A DNA stretch of 64,000 nt from UBA1413 sp037447215 (GTDB taxonomy: Bacteria; Bacteroidota; Bacteroidia; Bacteroidales; Prolixibacteraceae), in contig JBBIHB010000004.1 in assembly GCA_037447215.1 (NCBI GenBank), positions 62,001 through 126,000 of the forward strand. The letters run 5' to 3'. Positions 16,786 through 26,327 of this stretch are shown here, piece by piece. The notes under the pieces were generated by a model that worked only from the letters and a program-made list of their open reading frames with translations, was not told where the DNA came from and did not search any database. Numbering within the stretch: the first letter of the stretch is position 1; each line of letters opens with the position of its first letter. The position numbers and the translations under genes are program-made.

Positions 16786-18382
16786 TTATCCATCCTCCAA
16801 CGGTATAGTTCTGTCCTTCGCCAATGCTTCGGAAGAAAGCTTCTTCTTTATTCGGGAAATAATTCCGGTAGGTATTTGCCTTCTGAGTTGCTTCTGCAAT
16901 ACAATCTTCGCCTGCACGTGCCTTGTTGAAATAGTCAACTGCTACCCAGAATACAGTTCCCCTTTCGAAGTTATCGTCGCTAAAATTACGGCTTGAAGCT
17001 ACATACAAATCACCTATCAGCAAATTTGCTTTACAATTGTTGGGATTGATTGCCAGTGCACGGCGGGCGAAATTTCTTGCTTCCTGCAGGTTGTGCTCTT
17101 TGGCAAAAATGAATAAGGCATATTCGTAATAGTAGTTTTCGAGCAAACTGTTGTCGGTTTCCTGATCCATGGCTTGTTTGTAATAGGTTTTTGCACGGTC
17201 GTTGTCGCCTGTTCTAACAAACATACGTGCCATGTTAAAGGCTGCTTCGGCCGATGGTTCAAGTTGGTACATCTTTTCGGAAGCTTTGAAGAACAATGGG
17301 CTTTCGTCACAATTTGCCCGTGCCAGACGGCGCAGCATATTTTTCAGAAATTCAATGTCTTCTTTCTTTTCATCGTACTGAGCTGTAAAAATATTGACCA
17401 GCGCTTCACAGTCTGCTGCACCCGATGCACTGAAAATCGACTCTATAAGAGGCCTGACTTCGGCAAGACCTTGTTCATCTGGATTTTTTGCCTGTTTTTT
17501 ATTCAGAATTTCGGTTATCAATTCATAATTTTTGACTACATCCTCTTTGGGAAGTTTACCAAGATTGAACAATGCCCTTGAATTCTGCATTACCAGCAGA
17601 AGTACCGGAAGCTCGGTTTCGGCTCCCTGGAGCTGCATAGATTCAAATACATAATTGTAACCTTTACGGTACATCTGAGACAGTTCTTCATCGCTCATGT
17701 CGTCAGAGGGAGGAAGGTTATACTTGAGCCAGGCACCACCCTTGCGCCCAAGAACAAATCCCTTCTGATCGAAATACTTCATACGGCGGTCGTATATTTT
17801 CATCAGCGAATCGAGCATAGCAGCCTTTTCGTTTTTATTGGCAGCTTTTTCGATAAAACTTTCATACATGAGTGCACCATGTATATACAAGTTCAGTGTT
17901 GATTTCGGATATTTATCGTACAACTTTCTCCAGGCAGGCAGGGTTGACTTAAAATCGCCCTGTTTGTAGAACTCATTGTACATGGATAGATTGTTCATGA
18001 AATCCAGATCGTTTGCAGCAACAAGCTCTGTAGCTGTTTTCAGGTTTACACCTGCTTCAGCACCACCACCATTGAGGGGCTCAATTCCATCGAATAGGAA
18101 ATCGAACTCTGTAACCCCTTCAGGAATATCTACTCTTTTTGATTCATCGATAAATGCAAAACGCAGCCATTTTGTTTTTTCATCGCCGGTAATCTCGTAT
18201 TTACCATCGAACCCGGTCATTACATTTTTCTGTGTCGAACGGTGCATCTCAACATAAACACCGGCAGCAGGCTTACCTTCGCGGTAAACAGTTCCCCTGA
18301 TGACCCTCTGAGCTTGAGTGGTTAAAGCCAACCCTATAAACATCAGGGATAACAGGATGGATTTATGAATAAAAGTTTTCAT
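16760..18382 (-). CDS. Secreted TPR-repeat protein
   Basis: This 540-residue protein has a signal peptide (cleavage near TTQAQ, residue 24). Next comes a short carboxypeptidase-regulatory-like beta domain (VIRGTVYREGKPAAGVYVEM ... TGFDGKYEI, residues 27-90), then several TPR helices, the clearest at about 380-470 (NMARMFVRTGDNDRAKTYYKQA and ARNFARRALAINPNNCKAN). It is probably periplasmic and a scaffold for protein contacts. It sits between an outer-membrane protein gene and lptC, suggesting envelope assembly. No specific function can be read from the sequence. Confidence 0.8.
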   Translation of the reverse strand: MKTFIHKSILLSLMFIGLALTTQAQRVIRGTVYREGKPAAGVYVEMHRSTQKNVMTGFDGKYEITGDEKTKWLRFAFIDESKRVDIPEGVTEFDFLFDGIEPLNGGGAEAGVNLKTATELVAANDLDFMNNLSMYNEFYKQGDFKSTLPAWRKLYDKYPKSTLNLYIHGALMYESFIEKAANKNEKAAMLDSLMKIYDRRMKYFDQKGFVLGRKGGAWLKYNLPPSDDMSDEELSQMYRKGYNYVFESMQLQGAETELPVLLLVMQNSRALFNLGKLPKEDVVKNYELITEILNKKQAKNPDEQGLAEVRPLIESIFSASGAADCEALVNIFTAQYDEKKEDIEFLKNMLRRLARANCDESPLFFKASEKMYQLEPSAEAAFNMARMFVRTGDNDRAKTYYKQAMDQETDNSLLENYYYEYALFIFAKEHNLQEARNFARRALAINPNNCKANLLIGDLYVASSRNFSDDNFERGTVFWVAVDYFNKARAGEDCIAEATQKANTYRNYFPNKEEAFFRSIGEGQNYTVGGWINESTKARF

Positions 18383-18405
18383 ATTCGTAACGGTTTTTTT
18401 GCAAA

Positions 18406-19701
18406 TTAATCAAATCTTCGTTTTATAAACCAAAAGTCATACAAATTTACACTCAAATTTAATTTTATGTAGTTTTCTCTGACCATGTTATTTTTAGTGC
18501 TTCCCCGTTTTCCAAGTTCTGCAGAAACATTAACAGTAGAATTTGAACGATATACAGGTAACCCAACCCCAAAACTTATGCCAAAATCATTAACTTGCTG
18601 ATTACCAATAATCAAGTATGAATTCTCATAATTAATTCCGGCACGGTAAGCGATCCTGGAAGTATAACTTCTAATTGAAAATTTATCGGGAATATATTCG
18701 CCACCAATGGCAATTACACTGCGGTTGGTTAAGAAATGATAGGGCTCACCAAAGAATGTTGCTTTTGTCCATTGCTGGAAAAAGTAATCAGCATTAATTT
18801 CGAGTTTGTTCATTTTGACATACGAAAAGCCAACACCCGCCGAAAGAGGCATTTGAATTTTATCTTTAATTTCCGATCTGTAAGTAATGGTGTCGTTATC
18901 GCTGTAAGGATTTCCACCCTGATCGTATAACACGAGGCTTTTGAATGAAATATCGGAATTGAAAGAGGTGAATTTTGGTTTGTTTTCGAGGGTAGCACCA
19001 ATTGTAACCGATTGTTCTTTGGGCAAAGGTATAGTTGCCTGCAATCCGAAATTAACGCCAAAATCACGCAACCTGAGTCCATCAATCTTCTGAATAATGT
19101 ACATTTCCTGATTTTGCGGAAAGGTTATACTGGCATTTCTCGACAACGATCCGAAAAAATAGAAAAGGTTTGCCCCGACCGAAATATTCCTGAATGGCCG
19201 GACCCCAAAACCAAGAAAAGCTCTTGAAAGTGATCCATCACCGTAATATATATGCCTCACTTCACCCGAATTTTCAAGGCTCTGATTGATCTGAATATCA
19301 TAGCCAACATCAGAATAAGGTGTAAGCCCCAAAGCAGTTGATATTCTTGAACTGATCGGGAAACTCATAGAAAAATACCTGAAGTTGATATCATTGGTTG
19401 AGAAATTCCCAATATCGTTCCTGTATTGCGCAAACTTTCCGTTCATTCCAAATTCGAATAAAAAAGCAAGCGAGTCGGTGGAAGTGTATGAGGCGGGATT
19501 TGCAAAATTTATCTGTTGCGAATTCCGGCTTCCAAGTGTGCCTCCACCCATGGCGCTGGTCCTGCCGTGCGACTGGCTGTGAAGGTCCCCGAGTCCAAAA
19601 CGGGAAAAAGGTGAAGTAGTATTATTATTAAATTGCGCAAATAAAAAAGCCGGCAACAATACCAATCCGGCTATAACCAGCGCACTATAATTTTTCTGCA
19701 T
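18406..19701 (-). CDS. Outer-membrane beta-barrel protein (FadL/PorV-like)
   Basis: This 431-residue protein has a signal peptide (to about residue 22, LFAQ) and many short amphipathic beta strands with aromatic girdles. The N-terminal stretch after the signal (TTSPFSRFGLGDLHS ... RTSAMGGGTLG) is typical of FadL/PorV-like barrels in Bacteroidota, and the protein ends in a membrane strand (NLYDFWFIKRRF). Its substrate or partner is unknown. The end of coaX overlaps its start by 17 bases. The TPR gene follows after 23 bp, so they probably act in the same envelope process. Confidence 0.75.
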   Translation of the reverse strand: MQKNYSALVIAGLVLLPAFLFAQFNNNTTSPFSRFGLGDLHSQSHGRTSAMGGGTLGSRNSQQINFANPASYTSTDSLAFLFEFGMNGKFAQYRNDIGNFSTNDINFRYFSMSFPISSRISTALGLTPYSDVGYDIQINQSLENSGEVRHIYYGDGSLSRAFLGFGVRPFRNISVGANLFYFFGSLSRNASITFPQNQEMYIIQKIDGLRLRDFGVNFGLQATIPLPKEQSVTIGATLENKPKFTSFNSDISFKSLVLYDQGGNPYSDNDTITYRSEIKDKIQMPLSAGVGFSYVKMNKLEINADYFFQQWTKATFFGEPYHFLTNRSVIAIGGEYIPDKFSIRSYTSRIAYRAGINYENSYLIIGNQQVNDFGISFGVGLPVYRSNSTVNVSAELGKRGSTKNNMVRENYIKLNLSVNLYDFWFIKRRFD

Positions 19702-20419
19702 TATATTCCAAAATCCTGTTTAATCCTGTTGCTACTAAATTTGAGTGTACAAAGAAAGAACTTTTTAAATTGCTTTCAAAGAATTTGGTATCGCCCCCTG
19801 TAAAAATGACAGCGTTTTTTTTATAATTTTTCTTAAAATGTTCGATAAAAGTTTCGATCTCGAACAAAATACCATTCTGAACTCCTGAACGGATAGCGTT
19901 TTCGGTTGAATCGCCCCATAGGCTGAATTTATTGCTGTCATGTATCAACGGAAGTTTTTCGGTAAAGTTGTGCAAAGCCCTGAATCTCATAACTAAACCG
20001 GGTGAAATATTGCCTCCCAGGTATTCACCCTTTTCGGTAACCAGGTCATAAGTCAGGGCAGTTCCGGCATCGATCACCAAAAGATTGGATCCGGGATATA
20101 AATAATTTGCTCCAACAACAGCGGCCAGTCTGTCGCGGCCCAATGTCTCTGGTGTTTTGTATAAGCACTTGATTGGTACCGGTGTTCTTTGGTCGAGCAC
20201 AATTAATATTTCAGTTTTCTTTCTTATAAATTCAATCCATTCAGGATTCTCCGATCGGGTTGATGAAATTATTGTTTTGCCAATTGTGGGATATTCACTG
20301 AATATATTACTAATTGATTCACCCTGAAAATGACTTGCGTAAATGGTGAACAAATATTCTGATTGCTGAAACAACGAATATTTTGTCCGGGTATTCCCGA
20401 TATCAATAACCAGGTTCAT
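19685..20419 (-). CDS. coaX: Type III pantothenate kinase CoaX
   Basis: This 244-residue cytoplasmic kinase phosphorylates pantothenate, the first step of CoA synthesis. It shows the ASKHA phosphate-1 loop LVIDIGNTRTKYSLF at residues 3-17, GRDRLAAVVGA around 95-105, phosphate-2 VIDAGTALTYDLV, and GGNISPGLVMRFRALHNFT. These mark the type III family, which is feedback-insensitive and needs a monovalent cation. It overlaps nadC by 4 bases upstream and the outer-membrane protein gene downstream. Confidence 0.94.
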   Translation of the reverse strand: MNLVIDIGNTRTKYSLFQQSEYLFTIYASHFQGESISNIFSEYPTIGKTIISSTRSENPEWIEFIRKKTEILIVLDQRTPVPIKCLYKTPETLGRDRLAAVVGANYLYPGSNLLVIDAGTALTYDLVTEKGEYLGGNISPGLVMRFRALHNFTEKLPLIHDSNKFSLWGDSTENAIRSGVQNGILFEIETFIEHFKKNYKKNAVIFTGGDTKFFESNLKSSFFVHSNLVATGLNRILEYNAEKL

Positions 20420-21264
20420 TCTGTAATCCGTTGACTGATGTCGAGTGCCTGAACCGAATGGGTTAAAGCGCCTACCGAAATAAAATCAACTCCAGTGGCT
20501 GCAACTTCCCTTATCCGATCCAGGGTCATATTTCCCGATGCTTCAGTTTTTGCCCTTCCGCCAATTAGTTTAACAGCTGATTTCATCGTAATTGTATCCA
20601 TATTGTCGAGCATGATTATGTCGGCACCGGCATCAAGGGCTTGCTGGACCTCATCGAGATTGGTGGTTTCAACTTCAATCCTGGTGAAAGGATCGATTTT
20701 TGAACGAATTGCTCCAACAGCCATTCCTATTCCTCCAGCAACTGCAATATGGTTGTCCTTGATCATCACCATATCATACAATCCAATCCGATGGTTGATT
20801 GCGCCACCTGCCTTTACAGAATATTTATCGAGTAATCTGAATCCGGGAAGAGTTTTCCGGGTGTCGAGTATCATAGAATCAGTTCCAGCAACTGCCTTTA
20901 CATATTTTGCTGCCAAGGTTGCAATACCCGACATTCGCTGCAGAAAATTAAGGGCTGACCGCTCACCGGTTAGCAATGCCCTATAACTGGCCGAAAATTT
21001 TACGATCACATCCCCCGAAGAAACCTGATTACCATCAGATACTTGCGGGTACCATTCCAGTGCCAAATCCAACTTACGGAAGACCATTTCAGCAACTTCG
21101 AGACCCGCAACAACACCATCGGCTTTTGCAACCATAAACGCATTGCGCCTCTCGGATGACGGAATAAGTTGATTGGTTGTAATGTCTCCCCCACCCACAT
21201 CCTCAGCCAAAGCCAGGTCAACCAGAATTTTTGCAGATTCTTTTTCCTTTTGATTGAGCTTCAT
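20416..21264 (-). CDS. nadC: NadC, nicotinate-nucleotide pyrophosphorylase
   Basis: This 282-residue quinolinate phosphoribosyltransferase converts quinolinate and PRPP to nicotinate mononucleotide, CO2 and PPi. Diagnostic stretches are EDVGGGDITT near the N-terminus, LNFLQRMSGIAT, the substrate-binding DTRKTLPGFR (about 136-145), KAGGAINHRIGLYD and MIKDNHI, and the barrel end SVGALTHS. It lies 23 bp after nadB and 4 bases into coaX, giving a cofactor-biosynthesis block. Confidence 0.95.
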   Translation of the reverse strand: MKLNQKEKESAKILVDLALAEDVGGGDITTNQLIPSSERRNAFMVAKADGVVAGLEVAEMVFRKLDLALEWYPQVSDGNQVSSGDVIVKFSASYRALLTGERSALNFLQRMSGIATLAAKYVKAVAGTDSMILDTRKTLPGFRLLDKYSVKAGGAINHRIGLYDMVMIKDNHIAVAGGIGMAVGAIRSKIDPFTRIEVETTNLDEVQQALDAGADIIMLDNMDTITMKSAVKLIGGRAKTEASGNMTLDRIREVAATGVDFISVGALTHSVQALDISQRITE

Positions 21265-21287
21265 TGATATCTGAAATTCAATGTTAT

Positions 21288-22871
21288 TTAATTGTTTGGT
21301 TTTTCCCGTATTTTTATAAACTGCAGGTTTTCCCCTTTATGCTGAACAATGTGAACCCTGAATGCTTCACTCTCTTCGGGATAATCCTCTCTGATATGAC
21401 CTCCCCTGCTTTCCTCACGCAATATAGCAGCTTTGCTTATCAAATAGCATATTTTTGCCATACTATTGATCTTAAATAAATTATAATCGAATTGGCTTTC
21501 ACCAAATTTGGTCATAATCTGTTCAAACCTCATCAAAGCAGATTCCATTTTATAGCGTATCCTCACTATCCCCAGATTTTTCATCATCAGATCGGCCATC
21601 TCATTTCTGAGTTCAAGGTAAAGGTTTTCGGTTGAAGATGTTAACCGGAAGGGATTTATGTCGGGCAATGGGCAAGTTGAAAAGCTTAATTTTGAAGCCA
21701 TGTCACTTGCACGTTTCCCGAAAACGAGGCATTCGAGCAGTGAGTTGCTTGCCAGCCGGTTAGCTCCCATTACTCCTGTTGAAGCTGCTTCTCCGCACAC
21801 AAAAAGTCCGTGTACATTGGTTTCGCCATGTAAACCCGATCTGACACCCCCAACCATATAATGTGCAGCCGGTGCAACCGGTATAAGATCACGGGCCATG
21901 TCAATGCCATAACCTTTCAGGGTTTGATATATGGTCTGAAAACGACAAGTGATATAAGAACTGTCGAGGTGTTTTACCGATAAAAAAACAAAAGGAGTGC
22001 CGGTTTTTTCCATTTCCCTGAAAATTGAGTAGGCAACCACATCACGTGGAGCAAGTTCCGCCATGGGGTGTAATTTCGTCATAAACCGTTCACCTTTATG
22101 GTTCAGAAGCCATGCACCTTCGCCCCTCACAGCTTCGCTGATCAGAAAAGGATCAAGTCCGGGCAGGGCAAGGGCCGATGGATGAAATTGAATAAATTCA
22201 AGGTCGGCCAATTGTGCCCCGCAATCGTAAGCCATCGCAATTCCATCTCCGGTGGCAGTATGTGGATTGGTTGAACGGCTGTAAACCCTCGACAATCCCC
22301 CGGTAGCCAATATAACTGCCTTTGCCCTGAATAAAATATTTTCCTGCGATACTAAACTTATGGCCTGAATTCCGATGAGACAATTTTCATTGGTTAAAAT
22401 CCTCACAACTGCAGTATATTCAAAAGAGGTTATATTACTCTTTCCCCTGATTTTGTCAAGCATAAAAAGTGTAAGTTTCTTACCGGTTGCATCACCACCG
22501 GCATGTAATATTCTCCTTCGGCTATGGCCTCCTTCAAGACCGGGTATAATTTCGCCATCGTGCTTATCGAAAGGCATTCCCATTTCAATCAATTCACGTA
22601 CCCTGCTGCGGCCCTCGTTCACCAATACCTCAACTGCATCGTAATCGCAAAGGCCCCTTCCGGCAACAAGCGTATCATGAATGTGAAGTTCGGGTGAATC
22701 GTCGGGGGCGGTAACTGCGGCAATTCCTCCCTGTGCAAACCACGAATTGCTGGTATCGAGTTCTGATTTGGTGACTATGGCTACACTGCCGTAACGAGAA
22801 GCATACCATGCAGCTGTAAGCCCAGCAAGGCCGCTTCCGATTACCACAGTATTAAATTGAAGTTTTTGCAT
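21288..22871 (-). CDS. nadB: NadB, L-aspartate oxidase
   Basis: This 527-residue FAD enzyme oxidises L-aspartate to iminoaspartate, the first step of de novo NAD synthesis, and can use fumarate when oxygen is absent. It shows the FAD motif VIGSGLAGLTAAW, SWFAQGGIAAV, GGHSRRRILHAGGDATGK, REL-type catalytic residues in the middle domain and HYMVGGVRSGLHGET. I prefer ATG 22871 (MQKLQFNTVVIGSG) over 22907, which would add 12 residues without family support. nadA is not in the window. Confidence 0.94.
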   Translation of the reverse strand: MQKLQFNTVVIGSGLAGLTAAWYASRYGSVAIVTKSELDTSNSWFAQGGIAAVTAPDDSPELHIHDTLVAGRGLCDYDAVEVLVNEGRSRVRELIEMGMPFDKHDGEIIPGLEGGHSRRRILHAGGDATGKKLTLFMLDKIRGKSNITSFEYTAVVRILTNENCLIGIQAISLVSQENILFRAKAVILATGGLSRVYSRSTNPHTATGDGIAMAYDCGAQLADLEFIQFHPSALALPGLDPFLISEAVRGEGAWLLNHKGERFMTKLHPMAELAPRDVVAYSIFREMEKTGTPFVFLSVKHLDSSYITCRFQTIYQTLKGYGIDMARDLIPVAPAAHYMVGGVRSGLHGETNVHGLFVCGEAASTGVMGANRLASNSLLECLVFGKRASDMASKLSFSTCPLPDINPFRLTSSTENLYLELRNEMADLMMKNLGIVRIRYKMESALMRFEQIMTKFGESQFDYNLFKINSMAKICYLISKAAILREESRGGHIREDYPEESEAFRVHIVQHKGENLQFIKIREKPNN

Positions 22872-22910
22872 CAAAATCTGGTCTGAATTCAACCTCAAAA
22901 GTAACATTAA

Positions 22911-23627
22911 TCAACAGAAATTTCCCAGATAAAGCGGTATTTCCGAAATTGACCCGACTGTAATAAACCTGCCTTCCGGAATCTCATGATCAGCAACTTT
23001 TTCATGTTCCCACGTTATATGAAATGGTACATGAATGGCATATCCTCCTAATTTAATAACGGGGAGAATATCAGATTTTATTGAATTTCCAACCATCAGG
23101 AACTCACTGGCATCAATATCGAGATGAGCAAGAAGCCGTTTATAATTATCAACCTGCTTATCGCTCATGATCTCGATATGATGGAAATATCTACTGATAC
23201 ATGAATTTTTTAATTTTCTTTCCTGATCAAGTAAATCACCTTTAGTGGCAACAATCAACCGATAATGGGGGAAAAGTTTTTCGAGTACCTGTTGAACTCC
23301 AGGCAGAAGGGTATTTTTCAGCGCAATTTGTTCTTTTCCCATATCGAGTATCTGTGAAATGGTTGCAACATTAATATTCCCTTTGCTGACAAGTATGGCC
23401 GTTTCGATAAGCGAAAGCATGAAAGCTTTTGTACCGTAACCGTATAACTCCATATTTGCCATCTCTACATCGTAAAGCCTTTTATGAATATCGTGTGAAG
23501 ATCCATAATCCAGAAGCAGTTGGCAAAATTTTTCCTCGGTTTCGCGGTAATAAGGTTCATTTACCCAAAGGGTATCATCAGCATCAAAACCAATCACTTT
23601 AATTTTATCGGGGTAGAAATTTTTCAT
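22911..23627 (-). CDS. HAD-superfamily hydrolase
   Basis: This 238-residue cytoplasmic HAD phosphatase shows motif I IGFDADDTLW at residues 12-21, where the first aspartate is the nucleophile and the second the acid/base. Motif II is VATKGD, and the motif III/IV region is FLMVGNSIKSDILPV. It resembles YjjG/Gph-type members, but the substrate cannot be deduced. It is the first gene of the minus-strand run and has a good -7 element upstream. Confidence 0.85.
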   Translation of the reverse strand: MKNFYPDKIKVIGFDADDTLWVNEPYYRETEEKFCQLLLDYGSSHDIHKRLYDVEMANMELYGYGTKAFMLSLIETAILVSKGNINVATISQILDMGKEQIALKNTLLPGVQQVLEKLFPHYRLIVATKGDLLDQERKLKNSCISRYFHHIEIMSDKQVDNYKRLLAHLDIDASEFLMVGNSIKSDILPVIKLGGYAIHVPFHITWEHEKVADHEIPEGRFITVGSISEIPLYLGNFC

Positions 23628-23646
23628 GTCGATTATAAATGAGGTG

Positions 23647-23654
23647 CAAAAGTA
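23647..23654 (-). promoter_or_regulatory. -7 element for the HAD-nadB-nadC-coaX run
   Basis: On the minus strand this reads TACTTTTG, a full match to the Bacteroidota -7 consensus TAnnTTTG, about 20 bp upstream of the HAD start codon. I see no clear -33 TTTG at the usual spacing. It probably drives the whole minus-strand run down to the foldase gene. Confidence 0.5.
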
Positions 23655-23740
23655 AAAAAAACCAGACGAGGATTTCCTTTTTGAAGCAATTACAGGTTTT
23701 ATGTTATTTTTACCCGTGTTTCATAATACAAAATCAGGAT

Positions 23741-25267
23741 ATGCAGAAAATAAATATTATCAAACAAATTTTTTTAATTAACTTCTTAATTTTCAATAGT
23801 TTATTTACCCTTTCACAAGCATTGTACCCCAAATACGAATTTCGGGGAGTTTGGGTTGCAACCGTAAATAACATCGATTGGCCATCGAAGCCCGGATTGG
23901 GAGTGGAATCTATGAAAAAGGAGGCTATCGAATTGCTCGATATGCACAGGAGCCAGGGTATGAATGTCGTAATATTCCAGGTTAGACCCTGTTCCGATGC
24001 TTTTTATTATTCTGAACTGGAACCCTGGTCGAGGTACCTGACAGGAACTCCGGGGAAAGCACCACAACCATTTTTTGATCCGTTACAATTCTGGATTGAA
24101 GAAGCGCACAAAAGAGGTATGGAACTACATGCATGGCTAAATCCATACAGGCTTTCGCAAAATAGTTCCGAACCGATTGCAGGAAACCATATAGCTTTCA
24201 AAAATCCCGACTGGGTGGTTAATTACGGCAACAAACTCTATTTTGATCCCGGAGTACCAGCCACACGGGTATATGTAACCAATGTGGTTTGCGACATTGT
24301 CAGGCGATATGATGTGGATGCAATTCATTTCGATGATTATTTTTATCCTTATCCCCTTAGCCAGCCTTTCCCCGACGATGCCTCGTTTGCCATATATAAC
24401 CGTGCATTTACTCCCGATCAGAAAGATCACTGGCGCCGCGAAAACGTCGATATTCTCATTAAAATGCTGAACGATTCGATTAAAGATATCAAGCCTTGGG
24501 TAAAATTTGGGATCAGCCCTTTCGGGGTTTGGCGGAACCGTAATATGGATGAAGAAGGATCCGACACCAGGGCAGGTGTTACCAATTACGACCATTTGTA
24601 TGCTGACATTCGCAAATGGTTGCGCGAAGGATGGATCGACTATGTTGTTCCGCAAATTTACTGGGAGATAGGTCATCCGGCTGCCGATTTCGAAACCCTG
24701 GTCAGATGGTGGAACCGAAACAGTTATGGCAAGGGTCTTTATATTGGGCACTCACCCTACAAACTTGAATCTGCATCCACAGTGGAAGCCTGGCGCAAAC
24801 CAGACCAGTTGCCCCGCCAGGTTGATCTATTGCGTAAATTTAACAATGTTAGAGGTAGCGCATATTTCAGCAGTAACCAATTCAAACGCGACCTGTTCGG
24901 GTTTCAGGACACTCTTAAAGCCAGATTATACAGGTTACCTTCCCTCACACCGCCAATGCCATGGTTAAAGGCAGAAAAACCCACCACTCCAACAAGGATC
25001 TGGGTTTCGGGACGAAGGGTTCATTGGCAACCAGTTCCTTCCACCATCAGGACACCGCATCCCACCCGATATCTGGTGTATCTCAACGAAACTGGCACTT
25101 TATTCGATCCGGCCAATCCTGCTTTTATTGTACAACTTACCGATCATACAGCCGTGCAATTCACTCGGCGTAGCGGGAAACGGAAAACATACGAAGTCAG
25201 GATTTCGGCCCTCGACCGGCTTAATAACGAAAGCCCCATATCACAGCCTGTAATTATCCGTTTGTAA
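23741..25267 (+). CDS. GHL10-family glycoside hydrolase (YngK/DigH-like)
   Basis: This 508-residue exported protein has a signal peptide (to about residue 26) and a GHL10 (DUF187) TIM-barrel (FRGVWVATVNNIDWPS ... NVVIFQVRPCSDAFYYS ... HAWLNPYRLS ... IHFDDYFYPYP ... FGISPFGVWRN ... VPQIYWEIG). A fibronectin-III-like C-terminal domain spans about 415-505. E. coli DigH (YddW) of this family cleaves peptidoglycan glycans lacking stem peptides, so a cell-wall hydrolase is the best guess. ATG 23741 is chosen because it begins the signal peptide; upstream codons add a non-typical extension. DUF4922 and SpoIID genes follow on the same strand. Confidence 0.88.
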   Translation: MQKINIIKQIFLINFLIFNSLFTLSQALYPKYEFRGVWVATVNNIDWPSKPGLGVESMKKEAIELLDMHRSQGMNVVIFQVRPCSDAFYYSELEPWSRYLTGTPGKAPQPFFDPLQFWIEEAHKRGMELHAWLNPYRLSQNSSEPIAGNHIAFKNPDWVVNYGNKLYFDPGVPATRVYVTNVVCDIVRRYDVDAIHFDDYFYPYPLSQPFPDDASFAIYNRAFTPDQKDHWRRENVDILIKMLNDSIKDIKPWVKFGISPFGVWRNRNMDEEGSDTRAGVTNYDHLYADIRKWLREGWIDYVVPQIYWEIGHPAADFETLVRWWNRNSYGKGLYIGHSPYKLESASTVEAWRKPDQLPRQVDLLRKFNNVRGSAYFSSNQFKRDLFGFQDTLKARLYRLPSLTPPMPWLKAEKPTTPTRIWVSGRRVHWQPVPSTIRTPHPTRYLVYLNETGTLFDPANPAFIVQLTDHTAVQFTRRSGKRKTYEVRISALDRLNNESPISQPVIIRL

Positions 25268-25334
25268 ATTAAACAGCATGATGGGATACCATAAATTATA
25301 TAACCACTGTAATAGTATTGCGTAAAAAATAATT

Positions 25335-26327
25335 ATGAACAGCTTATGTGACACAGATCTGAAAAAATATGGCAAAACCTTTTCACTTTCGAAAAAGGCA
25401 ATATCCCTTATCAACCATCAGAAAGCCAACTGGCCATTGGCAGCGGCAAACTATGCTTCATTGCGCCAGGTACAGCACCGAAGCTTTAATTTTGGCCATT
25501 TCCGGATCGATTGCCAGTTTAACCCCGGACGAATCCGCTCTTCGGCTGCCAATACCGAAGCCCAAGCGATTCAGGAAAGGCCTTGTTTCCTTTGCGAAGT
25601 AAACCGCCCTTCTGAACAAGCAGGAATTTTATTTAAAAATGATTATACAATTCTTTGCAATCCATTCCCGATATTTCCATATCACCTGACCATTCCCCAT
25701 CACCGCCATGAACCTCAAATCCTTGAAGGGCATATAGCTGTTTTTTTGAAACTTATACACGACCTTGATGAGTTTGTGATATTTTACAACGGGGCGCAAT
25801 GCGGGGCTTCGGCACCAGACCATTTTCATTTTCAGGCTGGCATAAAAGACATTCTTCCTATCGAAGAAGAACTGGAAAACCTTATGACCGATCAGGCATC
25901 GTGTATTTCATATAATACTGAAATTAAGGTGAACTTTGTTGAGGACTATCTGCGGAGGCTTGTTATTTTGAAGGCAACGGAACCCGGGGTAATTGAATCC
26001 TTGATTTTCAAGACCATTTCTACGCTCAGAAAGCCCGGACAAACCAGTGAGCCAATGATCAACCTAATTGGATGGTTCAAGAACAACCAATGGCATATTG
26101 TGATTTTTCCGCGCGCAGCGCAAAGACCACGTGAATATTATGCCGATGATTTCGAACGAATCCTTGTCAGCCCGGCTGCAGTTGAGCTTGGCGGATTGAT
26201 AATACTTCCCCGTGAAGAAGATTTTTACAAAATAACAGCAAATGACCTGGAGAGCATTTACAGTCAGGTTACACTTCAAAAAAATGATTTCGATGAATTG
26301 AAACAGCACTTAATTCAAACCTTATGA
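25335..26327 (+). CDS. DUF4922 HIT/GalT-like nucleotidyltransferase
   Basis: This 330-residue protein has no signal peptide. Residues 84-87 (CFLC) look like a metal-binding CxxC, and residues 163-167 read HFHFQ. That is the HxHxQ form used by GalT-type nucleotidyltransferases and VTC2-type phosphorylases rather than the HxHxH of HIT hydrolases. PFPIFPYHLTIPHHRH around 110-124 also fits the HIT/GalT fold. The likely chemistry is transfer or phosphorolysis of a nucleotidyl group on a sugar phosphate, but the substrate is unknown. Its stop overlaps the SpoIID-like start (ATGA, 26324-26327), so the two are tightly coupled. Confidence 0.75.
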   Translation: MNSLCDTDLKKYGKTFSLSKKAISLINHQKANWPLAAANYASLRQVQHRSFNFGHFRIDCQFNPGRIRSSAANTEAQAIQERPCFLCEVNRPSEQAGILFKNDYTILCNPFPIFPYHLTIPHHRHEPQILEGHIAVFLKLIHDLDEFVIFYNGAQCGASAPDHFHFQAGIKDILPIEEELENLMTDQASCISYNTEIKVNFVEDYLRRLVILKATEPGVIESLIFKTISTLRKPGQTSEPMINLIGWFKNNQWHIVIFPRAAQRPREYYADDFERILVSPAAVELGGLIILPREEDFYKITANDLESIYSQVTLQKNDFDELKQHLIQTL

